From NCBI RefSeq assembly GCF_040717455.1, contig NZ_JBFEFH010000016.1, forward strand, positions 62,001 to 126,000: DNA of 64,000 nucleotides, read 5' to 3'. Source of the stretch: Tautonia sp040717455 (GTDB lineage Bacteria; Planctomycetota; Planctomycetia; Isosphaerales; Isosphaeraceae). The notes below the pieces were generated by a model. The model searched no databases and had not been told where the DNA came from. It saw nothing but the letters and a program-made list of their open reading frames with translations. Made by a program: the position numbers and the translations under genes. Shown piece by piece: positions 46,336 to 55,799 of this stretch. The stretch's first letter is position 1. Every line of letters starts with the position of its first letter.

Positions 46336-48540
46336 ATGAGCCTTGCCCCCGAGTCGGTCGGTCGCTGGAGCGGTCGAAGGATCACCACCGCCGCAACCCT
46401 GGCCATCGTGCTGGGGCTGGCCCCCCAGGCCCGCCCCGCGGCCGACGACGCCGACGGCCTGGCCCTGTTCGAGGCGAAGATCCGCCCCGTCCTGATCGAG
46501 CAGTGCTACAGTTGTCACTCGGCCGAGCACGACGCCGCCAAGGGGGGCCTGCGGCTCGACACTCACGCCGCCATGCTCCAGGGGGGCGACGGCGGCCCGG
46601 CCGTCGAGCCGGGCGACCCGGAGCTGAGCCTGCTCATCGAGGCCATCCGCTACGACTCCTATGTCCAGATGCCCCCATCCAAGAAACTCGCGCCCGAGGT
46701 GATCGCCGCCTTCGAGCAGTGGGTGGCGATGGGGGCCCCCGACCCCCGCGACGCCGACGGCCCCGCCGCCCCCGAGCCCTCGGCCGAGGGGATCGACTGG
46801 GAGGCCGCCCGATCCTCCTGGACCTACCAGCCTCCGCAACGGTCCGAACCGCCCGAGGTGTCCGACCCCTCCTGGGTCCGATCGCCCATCGACGCCTTCA
46901 TCCTCGCCCGCCTCGATGACGCCGGCCTGGCCCCGAACCCCGAGGCCGACCGCCGGACCCTCGCCCGTCGCCTCTCGATCGACCTGATCGGCCTGCCGCC
47001 CGACCCGCTCGAGGTCGAGGCATTCGTGGCCGATCCGTCCCCCAACGCCGTCGAAGACTATGTTGATCGCCTGCTAGCCTCGCCTCACTTCGGCGAGCGT
47101 TGGGCACGGGTCTGGCTCGACCTGGCCCGCTACGCGGAAGATCAGGCCCATATCGTCGGCGACGACACGTCGCTCACCTATCCCAACGCCTACCTCTATC
47201 GCGACTGGCTGATTGCCGCCCTCAACGACGACCTGCCTTATGACACCTTCATCCGTCGCCAGCTCGCCGCCGACCTGATCGAGCCGGCCGACGCCGACGA
47301 GCTGGCCGCGCTCGGCTTCATCGGCCTCGGGCCGAAGTACTACCGCCGCAATTCCCCCGAGGTCATGGCCGAGGAGTGGGAAGACCGGGTCGACGTCGTC
47401 TCCCGCGGCCTGCTCGGCCTGACGGTCGCCTGCGCCCGCTGCCACGATCACAAGTATGATCCCATCTCGACCGAAGACTACTACGCCCTGGCCGGGGTCT
47501 TCGCCAGCACCGTCATGTTCAACCAGCCGCTCACCGACGAATGCGAGCTGGACAAGGACGGCGGCGCCAAGGCCCCCGAGGAGGCCGTGCACATCATCAA
47601 GGATGCCGAACCGAAAGATCTCAACGTCTTCATCCGCGGCAATGTCGAGCAGAAGGGGCCGGTCGCCCGCCGCCACTTCCTCACGGTCCTCTCCGACGGC
47701 GAGCCGACTCCCCTGGGCGACGAGACCTCCAGCGGTCGGCTCGACCTGGCCGAGGCGATCGCCGACCCGAGCAACCCCCTGACCTCCCGCGTCGTCGTCA
47801 ACCGCATCTGGGGCCAACTGTTCGGCCGATCGATCGTCGGCACGCCCAGCAACTTCGGCATCCTCGGTGAGAAGCCCACCCACCCCGAACTGCTCGACGA
47901 CCTGGCCGCGCGGTTCGTCACCGAGGGGAACTGGTCGCTCAAGACCTTGATCCGAGAACTGGCCACCTCCAGCACCTATCGCCAGTCGAGCGCCATCACC
48001 GACACCCACCGCGCCATCGACCCCGAGAACACCCTCTATGCCCGGGCCAGCCGCAAGCGCCTGGTGGTCGAGAGCTGGCGCGACTCGGTCCTTTCCGCCT
48101 CCGGCACGCTCGACCGCACCGTCGGCGGCCCGTCGATCGACCCGAGCGATCCCGAAATCGGCCGCCGCACCCTCTACAGCCGGATCAGCCGCCTGGAGCT
48201 GCACCCGATGCTCGCGCGGTTCGACTTCCCCGACCCGAACGCCCACAGCGACGGCCGGGCCCGCACCACCACCCCGCTCCAGAAGCTCTTCGTCCTGAAC
48301 AGCCCGTTCGTCACCCACCACGCCGACCGCCTGGCCGACCGCCTGGCGACCGAGGCCGGCGACGACACCCAGGCCCGGATCGACCTGGCCTATCGCCTGC
48401 TCTACGCCCGCCCCCCCAGCGAGGCCGAGACGCAACTGGCCCTCTCCTTCCTGGGCTCCGACTCCTGCGACGACCACGATCGCTGGGCCGTCTACGCCCA
48501 GGCCTTGCTCGCCTCCAATGAATTCCTCCTGATCGACTGA
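46336..48540 (+). CDS. PSCyt1-DUF1549-DUF1553 planctomycete cytochrome-domain protein
   Basis: 734 residues. GAGAGG lies eight bases before the ATG at 46336. A signal segment (TAATLAIVLGLAPQARPAA) precedes the cytochrome-like PSCyt1 domain with LIEQCYSCHSAEH (haem-binding C57, C60, H61) and a distal Met in VQMPPSKKL. The DUF1549 region begins near residue 170 (SPIDAFILARLDDAGLAPNP) with GERWARVWLDLARYAED and LTVACARCHDHKYDPI, itself a C-x2-C-H motif. DUF1553 follows from about 470 (NPLTSRVVVNRIWGQLFGR). These periplasmic proteins are nearly diagnostic for Planctomycetota/Verrucomicrobia and are thought to work in polysaccharide breakdown. The DUF1501 gene follows after 50 bases, the usual pairing. 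Confidence 0.94.
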   Translation: MSLAPESVGRWSGRRITTAATLAIVLGLAPQARPAADDADGLALFEAKIRPVLIEQCYSCHSAEHDAAKGGLRLDTHAAMLQGGDGGPAVEPGDPELSLLIEAIRYDSYVQMPPSKKLAPEVIAAFEQWVAMGAPDPRDADGPAAPEPSAEGIDWEAARSSWTYQPPQRSEPPEVSDPSWVRSPIDAFILARLDDAGLAPNPEADRRTLARRLSIDLIGLPPDPLEVEAFVADPSPNAVEDYVDRLLASPHFGERWARVWLDLARYAEDQAHIVGDDTSLTYPNAYLYRDWLIAALNDDLPYDTFIRRQLAADLIEPADADELAALGFIGLGPKYYRRNSPEVMAEEWEDRVDVVSRGLLGLTVACARCHDHKYDPISTEDYYALAGVFASTVMFNQPLTDECELDKDGGAKAPEEAVHIIKDAEPKDLNVFIRGNVEQKGPVARRHFLTVLSDGEPTPLGDETSSGRLDLAEAIADPSNPLTSRVVVNRIWGQLFGRSIVGTPSNFGILGEKPTHPELLDDLAARFVTEGNWSLKTLIRELATSSTYRQSSAITDTHRAIDPENTLYARASRKRLVVESWRDSVLSASGTLDRTVGGPSIDPSDPEIGRRTLYSRISRLELHPMLARFDFPDPNAHSDGRARTTTPLQKLFVLNSPFVTHHADRLADRLATEAGDDTQARIDLAYRLLYARPPSEAETQLALSFLGSDSCDDHDRWAVYAQALLASNEFLLID

Positions 48541-48590
48541 TTCCGTCCCGACCCCACCCCTGCCCCCCTGCCCCGACAAGGAGCCTCGCC

Positions 48591-50039
48591 ATGAGCCCCG
48601 ACCCCCGCGGCCCCCGCCGGCCCTTGACCCGTCGCCAGATGCTCGGACGCACCGGGGCCGGGTTCGGCCTGCTCGGCCTGGCCGGCGCCTTGGAATCGGC
48701 CGGCCTGCTCGCCCCCACGGCCGCGCACGGGGCCGCCGCGCACGGCGTCGGCCTCGGCGGCATGCACCACCCGGCGAAGGCGAAGCGGGTCATCTTCCTG
48801 TTCATGAATGGGGCCCCTTCGCACGTCGACACGTTCGACCCGAAGCCCGCCCTGGCCCGCTACTCCGGCGAGACCCCCTCGGCCGACGAGTTCAAGCTGG
48901 AGCGGAAACTCAAGGGGGGGACCTTCATGCCCTCCCCCTTCCGCTTCCGCCCCCACGGCGAGAGCGGCGTGGTGATGAGCGACTTGTTCCCGCACCTCTC
49001 CCACTTCGCCGACGACCTCTGCGTCCTCCGCGGCATGCACACCGACACGCCGAACCACGAGCCGGGCCTGCTCCTCATGCACTCCGGCCACCAGCAGCCG
49101 ACCCGCCCGAGCCTCGGCTCGTGGCTCTCCTACGGCCTCGGGTCCGAGAACGCGAACCTGCCGCCGTTCGTCGTCCTCTGCCCTGGCCTGCCGGTCGTCG
49201 GCCCGCAACTCTGGTCGAGCGCCTTCCTGCCGGGCGAGCATCAAGGCATGTCGGTCAACACGTCCGACCTCGATGTGCACAAGATGATCGCCCACCTGAA
49301 GCACTCGAAGCTCGACCGGGCCGAGCAGCGCAAGCAGCTCGACCTCATCCAGCAGATGAACGACCTGCACCGCTCCAGCCGGCCCCACGAGTCGGCGCTC
49401 GACGCCCAGATCTCCTCCCTCGAACTCGCCTTCCAGATGCAGACCGAGGCCGGCGAGGCGTTCGACCTCTCCCGGGAGCCCGACCGCCTCCGCGAGACCT
49501 ACGGCCGCACCACCTTCGGCCAGTCGTGCCTGCTCGCCCGCCGCCTGGTCGAGCGCGACGTCCGCGTGGTCCAGGTCTACTACGTCGACGGCCAGAACAA
49601 GCAGCCCTGGGACACCCACTCGGCCAACGACCGCGGCCACCGCCGCCTCTGCGCCGACGCCGACCGCGCCACCGCCGCCCTGCTCGGCGACCTGAAGGCC
49701 CGCGGCCTGCTCGAGGACACCCTGGTCATCTGGGGCGGCGAGTTCGGCCGCACCCCCTATTCCGAGCCGGCCAAGAAGGGGGACCCCGGCCGCGACCACC
49801 ACCACACCGGCTTCTCCATGTTCCTGGCCGGCGGCGGGGTCAAGGGCGGCTACACCCACGGCGCGACCGACGAGTTCGGCATGAACGCCATCGAGGGCCG
49901 CATGCACGTCCACGACCTGCACGCCACCGCCCTGCACCTGCTCGGCATCGACCACGAGCGCCTCACCTACCGCTACTCCGGCCGAGACTTCCGCCTGACC
50001 GACGTCTACGGCTCGGTCATCCAGGACATCATCGCCTGA
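48591..50039 (+). CDS. DUF1501 sulfatase-like protein, Tat-exported (copy 2)
   Basis: 482 residues with a twin-arginine signal LTRRQMLGRTGAGFGLLGLA. Core motifs are RVIFLFMNGAPSHVDTFDPK, DDLCVLRGMHTDTPNHEPG, YGRTTFGQSCLLARRLVERD, LVIWGGEFGRTPYSEPA and GRDHHHTGFSMFLAGGGVKGG, consistent with an alkaline-phosphatase/sulfatase-like fold. AAGGAG lies seven bases before the ATG. The gene is 50 bases downstream of the PSCyt1/DUF1553 gene and almost certainly co-transcribed, so the two probably act together in the periplasm on a shared polymer. The exact reaction is unknown for the family. Confidence 0.94.
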   Translation: MSPDPRGPRRPLTRRQMLGRTGAGFGLLGLAGALESAGLLAPTAAHGAAAHGVGLGGMHHPAKAKRVIFLFMNGAPSHVDTFDPKPALARYSGETPSADEFKLERKLKGGTFMPSPFRFRPHGESGVVMSDLFPHLSHFADDLCVLRGMHTDTPNHEPGLLLMHSGHQQPTRPSLGSWLSYGLGSENANLPPFVVLCPGLPVVGPQLWSSAFLPGEHQGMSVNTSDLDVHKMIAHLKHSKLDRAEQRKQLDLIQQMNDLHRSSRPHESALDAQISSLELAFQMQTEAGEAFDLSREPDRLRETYGRTTFGQSCLLARRLVERDVRVVQVYYVDGQNKQPWDTHSANDRGHRRLCADADRATAALLGDLKARGLLEDTLVIWGGEFGRTPYSEPAKKGDPGRDHHHTGFSMFLAGGGVKGGYTHGATDEFGMNAIEGRMHVHDLHATALHLLGIDHERLTYRYSGRDFRLTDVYGSVIQDIIA

Positions 50040-50122
50040 GCACCCCATTCCATTTCAGAGATCAACATTCATTGCCCGGCCTCCCTCGGGGGGCTGGGCG
50101 ACCAACCTCGCGGCCTCTTCGC

Positions 50123-50136
50123 CCCCTCGTGAGGGG
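50123..50136 (+). terminator. Short hairpin after the DUF1501 gene
   Basis: CCCCTC-GT-GAGGGG lies 84 bases after the stop, within a C-rich spacer before the antiporter gene. Weak evidence for termination. Confidence 0.3.
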
Positions 50137-50258
50137 CCCCGCCCCCCCCGCGCTCGGCCCGCGGCTCGCCCGGATTCGGCTTCCGGTCCGGCACGCCGCT
50201 CGCTACGATCCTCCGTTCCGCCATTCCAAATGAGACGCGGCCGAGAGGATCGATCGGG

Positions 50259-52169
50259 ATGCACGAAGACGTCTTGTTGCAGCTTGCCGCCATTGTCGTC
50301 CTGGGCATCGGGGCGCAGTGGGCGGCCTGGCGGCTCAATCTCCCCGCCATTCTCCTGCTCCTGCTCGCCGGCCTGGTGGCCGGTCCCGCCGCCGAATGGC
50401 TCGGGCTGGGCCGCCTGATCGACCCGGCCGCCCTGCTCGGCGACGCCCTCACCCCCGTCGTCTCGCTCTCGGTCGCGGTCATCCTGTTCGAGGGGGGGCT
50501 GACGCTCAAGCTGGCCGACTTGCGGGCCTCGGGCGCGGTGATCGGCAAGCTCGTGACCATCGGCGCGGGCATCACCTGGCTGGTGGCGGCCGTGGCCGGG
50601 CGGTACCTGATCGGCGTGCCCTGGCCCCTGGCCGTCCTGCTGGGGGCGATCCTCGTCGTCACCGGGCCGACGGTCATCGGCCCCTTGCTGCGCCACGTCC
50701 GGCCGTCGGGCGGCTCGGGGCCGATCCTGATGTGGGAGGGGATCGTCATCGACCCGATCGGCGCGGTCCTGGCCGTGCTCGTCTTCGAGGTGATCGGCAC
50801 GGCCGAGGGGCCGGGCTCGGGGCTGACCGTCCTGATCTGGGGAGGGGTGCTGACGGCCCTCGTCGGCCTGGCGATCGGCGTGCTCGGCGCCGGGGCCCTC
50901 ACCTGGGTGCTCGGGCGGTACTGGGTGCCCGACTACCTGCACAACCCCGTCGCCCTGATGGTCGTCGTGGCCACCTTCACCCTCTCGGACATGATCCGAG
51001 AGGAGTCGGGCCTGCTGACCGTCACGGTCCTGGGCGTGGTCCTGGCCAACCAGCGGTCGGTCTCGATCCGCCACATCGCCGAGTTCAAGGAGAGCCTGAC
51101 GGTCCTGCTCGTCTCGGTCCTGTTCGTGGTGCTCGCCGCCCGGCTGTCTCCGGACCAGATCGCGGCGGTCGGGCTGCGGGGCGTGCTGTTCACGGTCGTG
51201 CTGATCCTCGTCGCCCGGCCGTTCTCGGTCCTGGCCTCGACCGTCGGCTCCGGGCTCGGCTGGGCCGATCGGCTGTTCCTGATGTGCATGGCCCCCCGCG
51301 GGATCGTCGCCGCGGCCGTGGCCTCGGTCTTCGCCCTGCGCCTGCGGGCCGAGGGGATCGAGGGGGCCGATCGCCTGGTCCCGACCGTCTTCACGGTCAT
51401 CATCGGCACGGTGGTGGTCTACGGCCTGGCCTCGGTCCCCCTCGCGCGCCGGCTCGGCCTGACGGGGGGCCGCTCCGGCTACCTGATCGCCGGGGCGAAC
51501 CCGCTGGGCCTGGCCATCGCCCGCGTCCTCCGGGCCGAGGAGATCCCGGTCCTGCTCGTCGACACCCGGACCGACCGCCTCGACTCGGCCGATCACGAGG
51601 GCATCCCCACGCTCAACGCCAGCATCCTCTCCCCCTTCGTCCGCGAGCGGATCGACTCCGGCCGGATCGGGCGGCTGCTCGCCCTGACCCCCAACGAGGA
51701 GGTCAACAGCCTGGCCGCCCTGCACTTCACCAGCCTCTTCGGACGCCAGAACGTCTTCCAGCTCACCCCCGAGCCGCACGACGCCGCCCGCTCTCCCAAC
51801 AATCACGACGCCGAGCCCGAGCCCGACCTCGCCGTCCCCCTGGCCGCGCAGCTCGACGCCGCCGAGGTGAACGAGGCCGGCCGGTCGGTCGCCCTCGAAC
51901 TGCACGGACGCGTCCTCTTCGGCCCCGGCATGACCTTCCGGCACCTCGAATCCCTCTTCCATGCCGGCGCCACCGTCGAGCGGCTCGACCTCGACGACGC
52001 CGAGCCGTCGGCCGCGTTCGCCGAGCAGTTCGGCCCCGGCGCCGTCCCGCTCCTGATCGTCGACGACGGCGGCGACCTGATCCCCGTGACCGCCACCCCC
52101 CGGCCCGACGCCCGGGCACCCCGGGCCGTCATCGGCCTCGTCCCCCGCAACGGCCCGTCCCGGGCCTGA
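50259..52169 (+). CDS. CPA1-type cation:proton antiporter with TrkA-N-like C-terminal domain
   Basis: 636 residues. The first 400 contain 12-13 transmembrane helices of the NhaP/KefC-like fold, with SVAVILFEGGLTLK, AILVVTGPTVIGPLLRHV and the ion-binding helix WEGIVIDPIGAVLAVLVFE, where Asp is the transport residue. From about 405 a cytosolic domain resembles TrkA-N (YLIAGANPLGLAIARVLRAE, VLLVDTRTDRLDSADHEGI, SLAALHFTSLFGR), but the canonical GxGxxG is degraded, so nucleotide binding is doubtful. It exchanges Na+ or K+ for protons and may be gated by the C-terminal domain. GAGAGGA precedes the ATG. Confidence 0.9.
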   Translation: MHEDVLLQLAAIVVLGIGAQWAAWRLNLPAILLLLLAGLVAGPAAEWLGLGRLIDPAALLGDALTPVVSLSVAVILFEGGLTLKLADLRASGAVIGKLVTIGAGITWLVAAVAGRYLIGVPWPLAVLLGAILVVTGPTVIGPLLRHVRPSGGSGPILMWEGIVIDPIGAVLAVLVFEVIGTAEGPGSGLTVLIWGGVLTALVGLAIGVLGAGALTWVLGRYWVPDYLHNPVALMVVVATFTLSDMIREESGLLTVTVLGVVLANQRSVSIRHIAEFKESLTVLLVSVLFVVLAARLSPDQIAAVGLRGVLFTVVLILVARPFSVLASTVGSGLGWADRLFLMCMAPRGIVAAAVASVFALRLRAEGIEGADRLVPTVFTVIIGTVVVYGLASVPLARRLGLTGGRSGYLIAGANPLGLAIARVLRAEEIPVLLVDTRTDRLDSADHEGIPTLNASILSPFVRERIDSGRIGRLLALTPNEEVNSLAALHFTSLFGRQNVFQLTPEPHDAARSPNNHDAEPEPDLAVPLAAQLDAAEVNEAGRSVALELHGRVLFGPGMTFRHLESLFHAGATVERLDLDDAEPSAAFAEQFGPGAVPLLIVDDGGDLIPVTATPRPDARAPRAVIGLVPRNGPSRA

Positions 52170-52210
52170 TCGGCCCCGGACCGGGGCGACGTGGCCAACC
52201 CCTCGGCTCT

Positions 52211-52226
52211 TGGCACGCATCTTGCA
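52211..52226 (+). promoter_or_regulatory. Consensus sigma-54 (RpoN) promoter
   Basis: TGGCACGCATCTTGCA fits the -24/-12 consensus (TGGCACG-N4-TTGCA) at every defined position. Transcription would start near 52238, about 90 bases before the lipoprotein ATG at 52328. Nothing else in the downstream 100 bases could be the target. Confidence 0.75.
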
Positions 52227-52327
52227 CTTTAGGTCCGGCACGACCGCCCGACCTTGCGATCGTCGCATGAGCAACCTCCCGGGTGGGTCGAAATCCAACA
52301 CCACCATCGTCTTGGAGACTTGATTCG

Positions 52328-52597
52328 ATGAAGATGCTCGCTTCTCTCGTCGCGCTGCTCGGCCTGGGCCTGTTCACCGTCGGCTGCTCGCCGGAAGACC
52401 AGCTCCAGAACGCCCAGGAAGACTTCGCCGAAGAGCGTGAGGAAACCGGCGAGGCCGTCGGCGGCGCCGTGACGGATGGCATGATCACGGCCGATGAAAG
52501 CGAAACCATCGCCGAAGAAGAGGCCGAAGACGTCCAGGCCGCGGGCGAGGTGCTCCAGCAGGAGGGCGAACTGCTGGAAGAGAAGGCCGATAACTGA
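52328..52597 (+). CDS. Small Glu-rich lipoprotein, RpoN-controlled
   Basis: 89 residues. The signal MKMLASLVALLGLGLFTVGC ends in a lipobox (TVGC), leaving a mature peptide of 70 residues, strongly acidic and Gln/Ala-rich, with heptad-like spacing (EDVQAAGEVLQQEGELLEEK) suggesting an amphipathic or coiled-coil helix. The family is not recognised; its size and lipid anchor recall Lpp-like or entericidin-like stress lipoproteins. It is the only gene between a consensus sigma-54 promoter and a 16-base-stem hairpin, so it forms a single-gene transcription unit responding to an unknown enhancer-binding protein. Confidence 0.8.
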   Translation: MKMLASLVALLGLGLFTVGCSPEDQLQNAQEDFAEEREETGEAVGGAVTDGMITADESETIAEEEAEDVQAAGEVLQQEGELLEEKADN

Positions 52598-52633
52598 TCG
52601 ACCTCCCCACGTCCTCGCCAAGAGGCCGTTCTC

Positions 52634-52680
52634 CCGAAGGCCCGGCCCCGACCTGTTGTGTCCGGGGGCCGGGCCTTCGG
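52634..52680 (+). terminator. Perfect 16-bp hairpin after the lipoprotein gene
   Basis: CCGAAGGCCCGGCCCC (52634-52649) and its exact complement (52665-52680) surround a 15-base loop, 36 bases past the stop. There is no T-tract. Confidence 0.6.
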
Positions 52681-52951
52681 CGCGCGCCGAGCCTGGCCGG
52701 GTCGGGCCCGGCTGATTCCGCATGCGGCTCGACCGGGGAGCCTCCCGGCACCGGCACGCCTGGCATCCGGACGACCAGACGGGTCAGATCGCTTCGACCG
52801 CGGCCCAACTTCCGCCGATCGGCCCTTGCGAACCGGGCGTCGGGGGCTGATATTCGATGGCAAGACCCCGATGTCTCTGCCCCGGACCAGTGCGCCCGAT
52901 CCTCAACGAGCCGAGCCGAGCCGACGACCGCCTCCCGGAGCGCCATTCATC

Positions 52952-54181
52952 ATGTTCACATTCGTCAAATGCCCCTGCGGCCGCACGCTCCGGGCCCAGC
53001 GCAGCCCCGAGCGGACGACCGTCCAGTGCTGGGATTGCAAGGCCGAGGTGAAGGTCCCCCGCTACCGATCGCCCGACGGCCCGCGGCCGATCGCCCGGCT
53101 CCGCGGCGCGATGAAGGAAGCCTGGGCCGAGACGGCCGCCGGGGTCATCCTGCTCGCCCTGGCCGTCGTGGCCATGATGGCCATCCCCGTCGTCGGCGGC
53201 TGGCTGGGGCTGGCCTTGCTCGTCTGGGCGGCGATCGTCTACCTCCGCCGCATCGAGGAGGTCGGCCGGCTGGAGCAGGAGGCCGTCGGGCCCGACGCCC
53301 CCCCGTCGAGCTGGCGAGGCGGCCTGGCGAAGGTCATGCTCGCCTTGCTCCTCGTCGCCGCGTTCATCACCCCCCTCTGGTCGTTCGACGGCAGCCGGCA
53401 GACGGAGTACACCCCCCCGATCGTGCCGGCCCCCTGGCCGCTCGTCGTCCTGCTCGGCATGGCCCTGCTCCTGCCGATCCTGGCCTTCGCCCTGGTCGTG
53501 CGAGACGCCGAGGGGCGGCTCGGCATCGATCAGGCGATGACCACCGCCTGGAAACGCCGGGGGACGATGATCGGCGCCTTGCTGCTGCCGCTGGTCGTCT
53601 TCGTCGTGGTCGAATCGGCCCTCATCGGCGCGCTGTACGCCTCCGAGGGCCTCAGGACCGTCCTCCTCGACTTGTTCCCCCTGCCCGAGGGGCACGAGAT
53701 CGAGCGAAGGCGCGTGCTGCAGGGCCAGCGGGTTGCCGATTTCAGCCCGACCGAGACAATCAGCGTCTACAACGCGGGCCTCCTGCGCGGCGCCTCGCTG
53801 CTCAGCTCGGTCCCGCTCTCGTTCCTCCGGGGGCCGGAACCCCGGATCATCCTCATCGCCTATGGCCCCCTCCGAAGTGAGGGCTACCTGCTGGCCCGGC
53901 TGGGCATCACCGCGCTGGCCTTGATCGCACTCTTCGGGTCGCTGGCGGCCCAGGCCCACCTGTTCGGCAGCATCGGGCTCTCGTCGTCCCGAAGCGACGA
54001 CGAGGACGACGACGAGGATGAATCCGCCTCGCCTCCCCGCTCGGCCCGGGCCACCAGCCCGGTCAACGGCCCCCGATCCGCCATCCCGAGCGAGCCGCTC
54101 GTGGCCTCGCACGCCGGCAGCCAATCCCGGTCCAATTCCTCCTCCGCCGCCTTGCCCGCGACGACACCTTCCGCCGAGTAG
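52952..54181 (+). CDS. Membrane protein with N-terminal zinc ribbon
   Basis: 409 residues from the ATG at 52952. The N-terminus has C7-x-C9 and C26-x2-C29 (KCPCGRTL and VQCWDCKAEV), a small zinc-ribbon-like knuckle. Six or so transmembrane helices follow, including GVILLALAVVAMMAIPVVGG, AKVMLALLLVAAFITPLWS, WPLVVLLGMALLLPILAFAL, TMIGALLLPLVVFVVVESAL and ARLGITALALIALFGSLAAQ. The tail is acidic then Ser-rich (SDDEDDDEDESAS). No characterised family is recognised; zinc-ribbon plus DUF4013-like multi-pass layouts are common in planctomycete hypothetical proteins. An in-frame ATG at 52871 is less likely. Confidence 0.72.
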   Translation: MFTFVKCPCGRTLRAQRSPERTTVQCWDCKAEVKVPRYRSPDGPRPIARLRGAMKEAWAETAAGVILLALAVVAMMAIPVVGGWLGLALLVWAAIVYLRRIEEVGRLEQEAVGPDAPPSSWRGGLAKVMLALLLVAAFITPLWSFDGSRQTEYTPPIVPAPWPLVVLLGMALLLPILAFALVVRDAEGRLGIDQAMTTAWKRRGTMIGALLLPLVVFVVVESALIGALYASEGLRTVLLDLFPLPEGHEIERRRVLQGQRVADFSPTETISVYNAGLLRGASLLSSVPLSFLRGPEPRIILIAYGPLRSEGYLLARLGITALALIALFGSLAAQAHLFGSIGLSSSRSDDEDDDEDESASPPRSARATSPVNGPRSAIPSEPLVASHAGSQSRSNSSSAALPATTPSAE

Positions 54182-54333
54182 CCGCCGCCTCGAACCCATT
54201 GACGCGTGCTCATCCCCGGTGGACGCCAGGCCAAGGCCGGCAGGACACCCCTCGCCGGCCGGCCATCCCCGGTTCGACCGAGCAGCGGCAATCGGTTCTC
54301 GCCCCCCCTCCCCGAACCCCGGAGCACCCCTCG

Positions 54334-55707
54334 ATGGTCCGCCCCCTGCTCGCCCTGGTCTTGCTGGCGTCCTCCGGCCTGACCGCCTTCGCCGACGAAC
54401 CGCTCCGGATCGGCACGTTCGACATCGACGCCTCCCCCCCCGTCGGCACCCCGATGGCCTACGACCCGACCGACGGCGTCCAGGACCCGCTCCACTGCAA
54501 GGGGGTCGTCCTGCTCGGCGACGGCGAGCCGATCGTCCTGCTCGCGATCGACTGGATCGGCGTCGGCAACGGCGGCCAGGCCGCCTTCAAGGAGGCGATC
54601 GCCGGGGCCGTCGGCACCTCGACCGACCGCGTCGCCGTCCACGCCCTGCACCAGCACGACGCCCCCCGGTGCGACTTCTCCGCGGCCGAACTCCTGATCG
54701 AGCACGGCGTCGACCCCTCCGAATCCTTCTTCGACCTCGACTTCGCCCGCGACGTGATCGCCCGGGCCGCCGACGCCGCCCGGCAGGCCAAAGCCGACGC
54801 CCGGCCCGTCACCCACATCGGCACGGCCGACGCCCTGGTCGAAGGCGTCGCCTCGAACCGCCGCATCCTCGGCCCCGATGGCACCGTCCGCGCCACCCGA
54901 TACACCGCCTGCGCCGACGAGGCCCTCCGCGCCGAGCCCGAAGGCATCATCGACCCGAACCTCAAGCTCCTCACCTTCTTCGACGGCGACGAGCCGATCG
55001 CCTGCCTCTCCTACTACGCCTGCCACCCGCAGAGCTATTACCGCACCGGCCTGGCCAGTTGCGACTTCCCCGGCCTCGCCCGCCAGGCCCGCGAGGCCGC
55101 CACCGGCGTCCCCCACATCCACTTCGACGGCGCCGGCGGCAACATCGGCGCGGGCAAGTTCAACGACGGCGCCCCCGAGAACCGCCAGGTCCTCGCCGAC
55201 CGCGTCGCCGACGCCATGCGCCGCGCCTTCGACACCGCCTCCGAGGCCGACGCCCGATCGGCCGTCTCCGCCTCCTCGATCGGCTGGGAGGTCGTCCCCG
55301 TCGTCCTCCCCGCCGCGCCCCACCTCGACGAGGAGACCCTCACCGCCACCCTGGCCGACCCCGATTCCGAGGCCCGCATCTCCGCCGCGCTCGGCCTCGT
55401 CTGGCTCCGCCGCTGCACCTCGGGAGACGACCCGATCCCCGTCTCCTGCCTCACCCTCGGCCCCGTGCGTTTGCTCCACCTGCCCGGCGAGCTGTTTGTC
55501 GAGTACCAGCTCGCCGCCCAGGCCATGCGCCCCGACCTGTTCGTCTGCATGGCCGCTTATGGCGACTACGCCCCCGGCTACATCGGCACCGCCGCCGCCT
55601 ACTACCAGGGCGGCTACGAGGCCAGCCCCCGCGCCTCGAAGGTCGCCCCCACCGTCGAGATCGTCCTGCTCGACGCCATCGCCCGCCTGCTCGGGGCCCC
55701 TCGCTGA
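54334..55707 (+). CDS. Neutral/alkaline ceramidase N-terminal-domain-like exported protein
   Basis: 457 residues with a Sec signal MVRPLLALVLLASSGLTAFA cleaved before DEP. IGTFDIDASPPVGTPMAY opens the neutral/alkaline non-lysosomal ceramidase-like domain; VAVHALHQHDAP supplies the conserved metal-binding histidine region, LSYYACHPQSYY another, and FDGAGGNIGAGKFNDG resembles the catalytic GD/N loop. Only the N-terminal family domain is present, so it is shorter than true ceramidases. In Planctomycetota many such proteins exist and ceramide is not necessarily the substrate. GGAG lies nine bases before the ATG at 54334. It follows the zinc-ribbon membrane protein gene by 152 bases. Confidence 0.82.
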   Translation: MVRPLLALVLLASSGLTAFADEPLRIGTFDIDASPPVGTPMAYDPTDGVQDPLHCKGVVLLGDGEPIVLLAIDWIGVGNGGQAAFKEAIAGAVGTSTDRVAVHALHQHDAPRCDFSAAELLIEHGVDPSESFFDLDFARDVIARAADAARQAKADARPVTHIGTADALVEGVASNRRILGPDGTVRATRYTACADEALRAEPEGIIDPNLKLLTFFDGDEPIACLSYYACHPQSYYRTGLASCDFPGLARQAREAATGVPHIHFDGAGGNIGAGKFNDGAPENRQVLADRVADAMRRAFDTASEADARSAVSASSIGWEVVPVVLPAAPHLDEETLTATLADPDSEARISAALGLVWLRRCTSGDDPIPVSCLTLGPVRLLHLPGELFVEYQLAAQAMRPDLFVCMAAYGDYAPGYIGTAAAYYQGGYEASPRASKVAPTVEIVLLDAIARLLGAPR

Positions 55708-55799
55708 GTCGCGACGGCCACAACGTCGACCTCTTTTGACGGTTGCCGTCGCTCCCTCGATGCTCCCCCTCCGCGCCTCAATGGCCTTGAAGAACGCGC

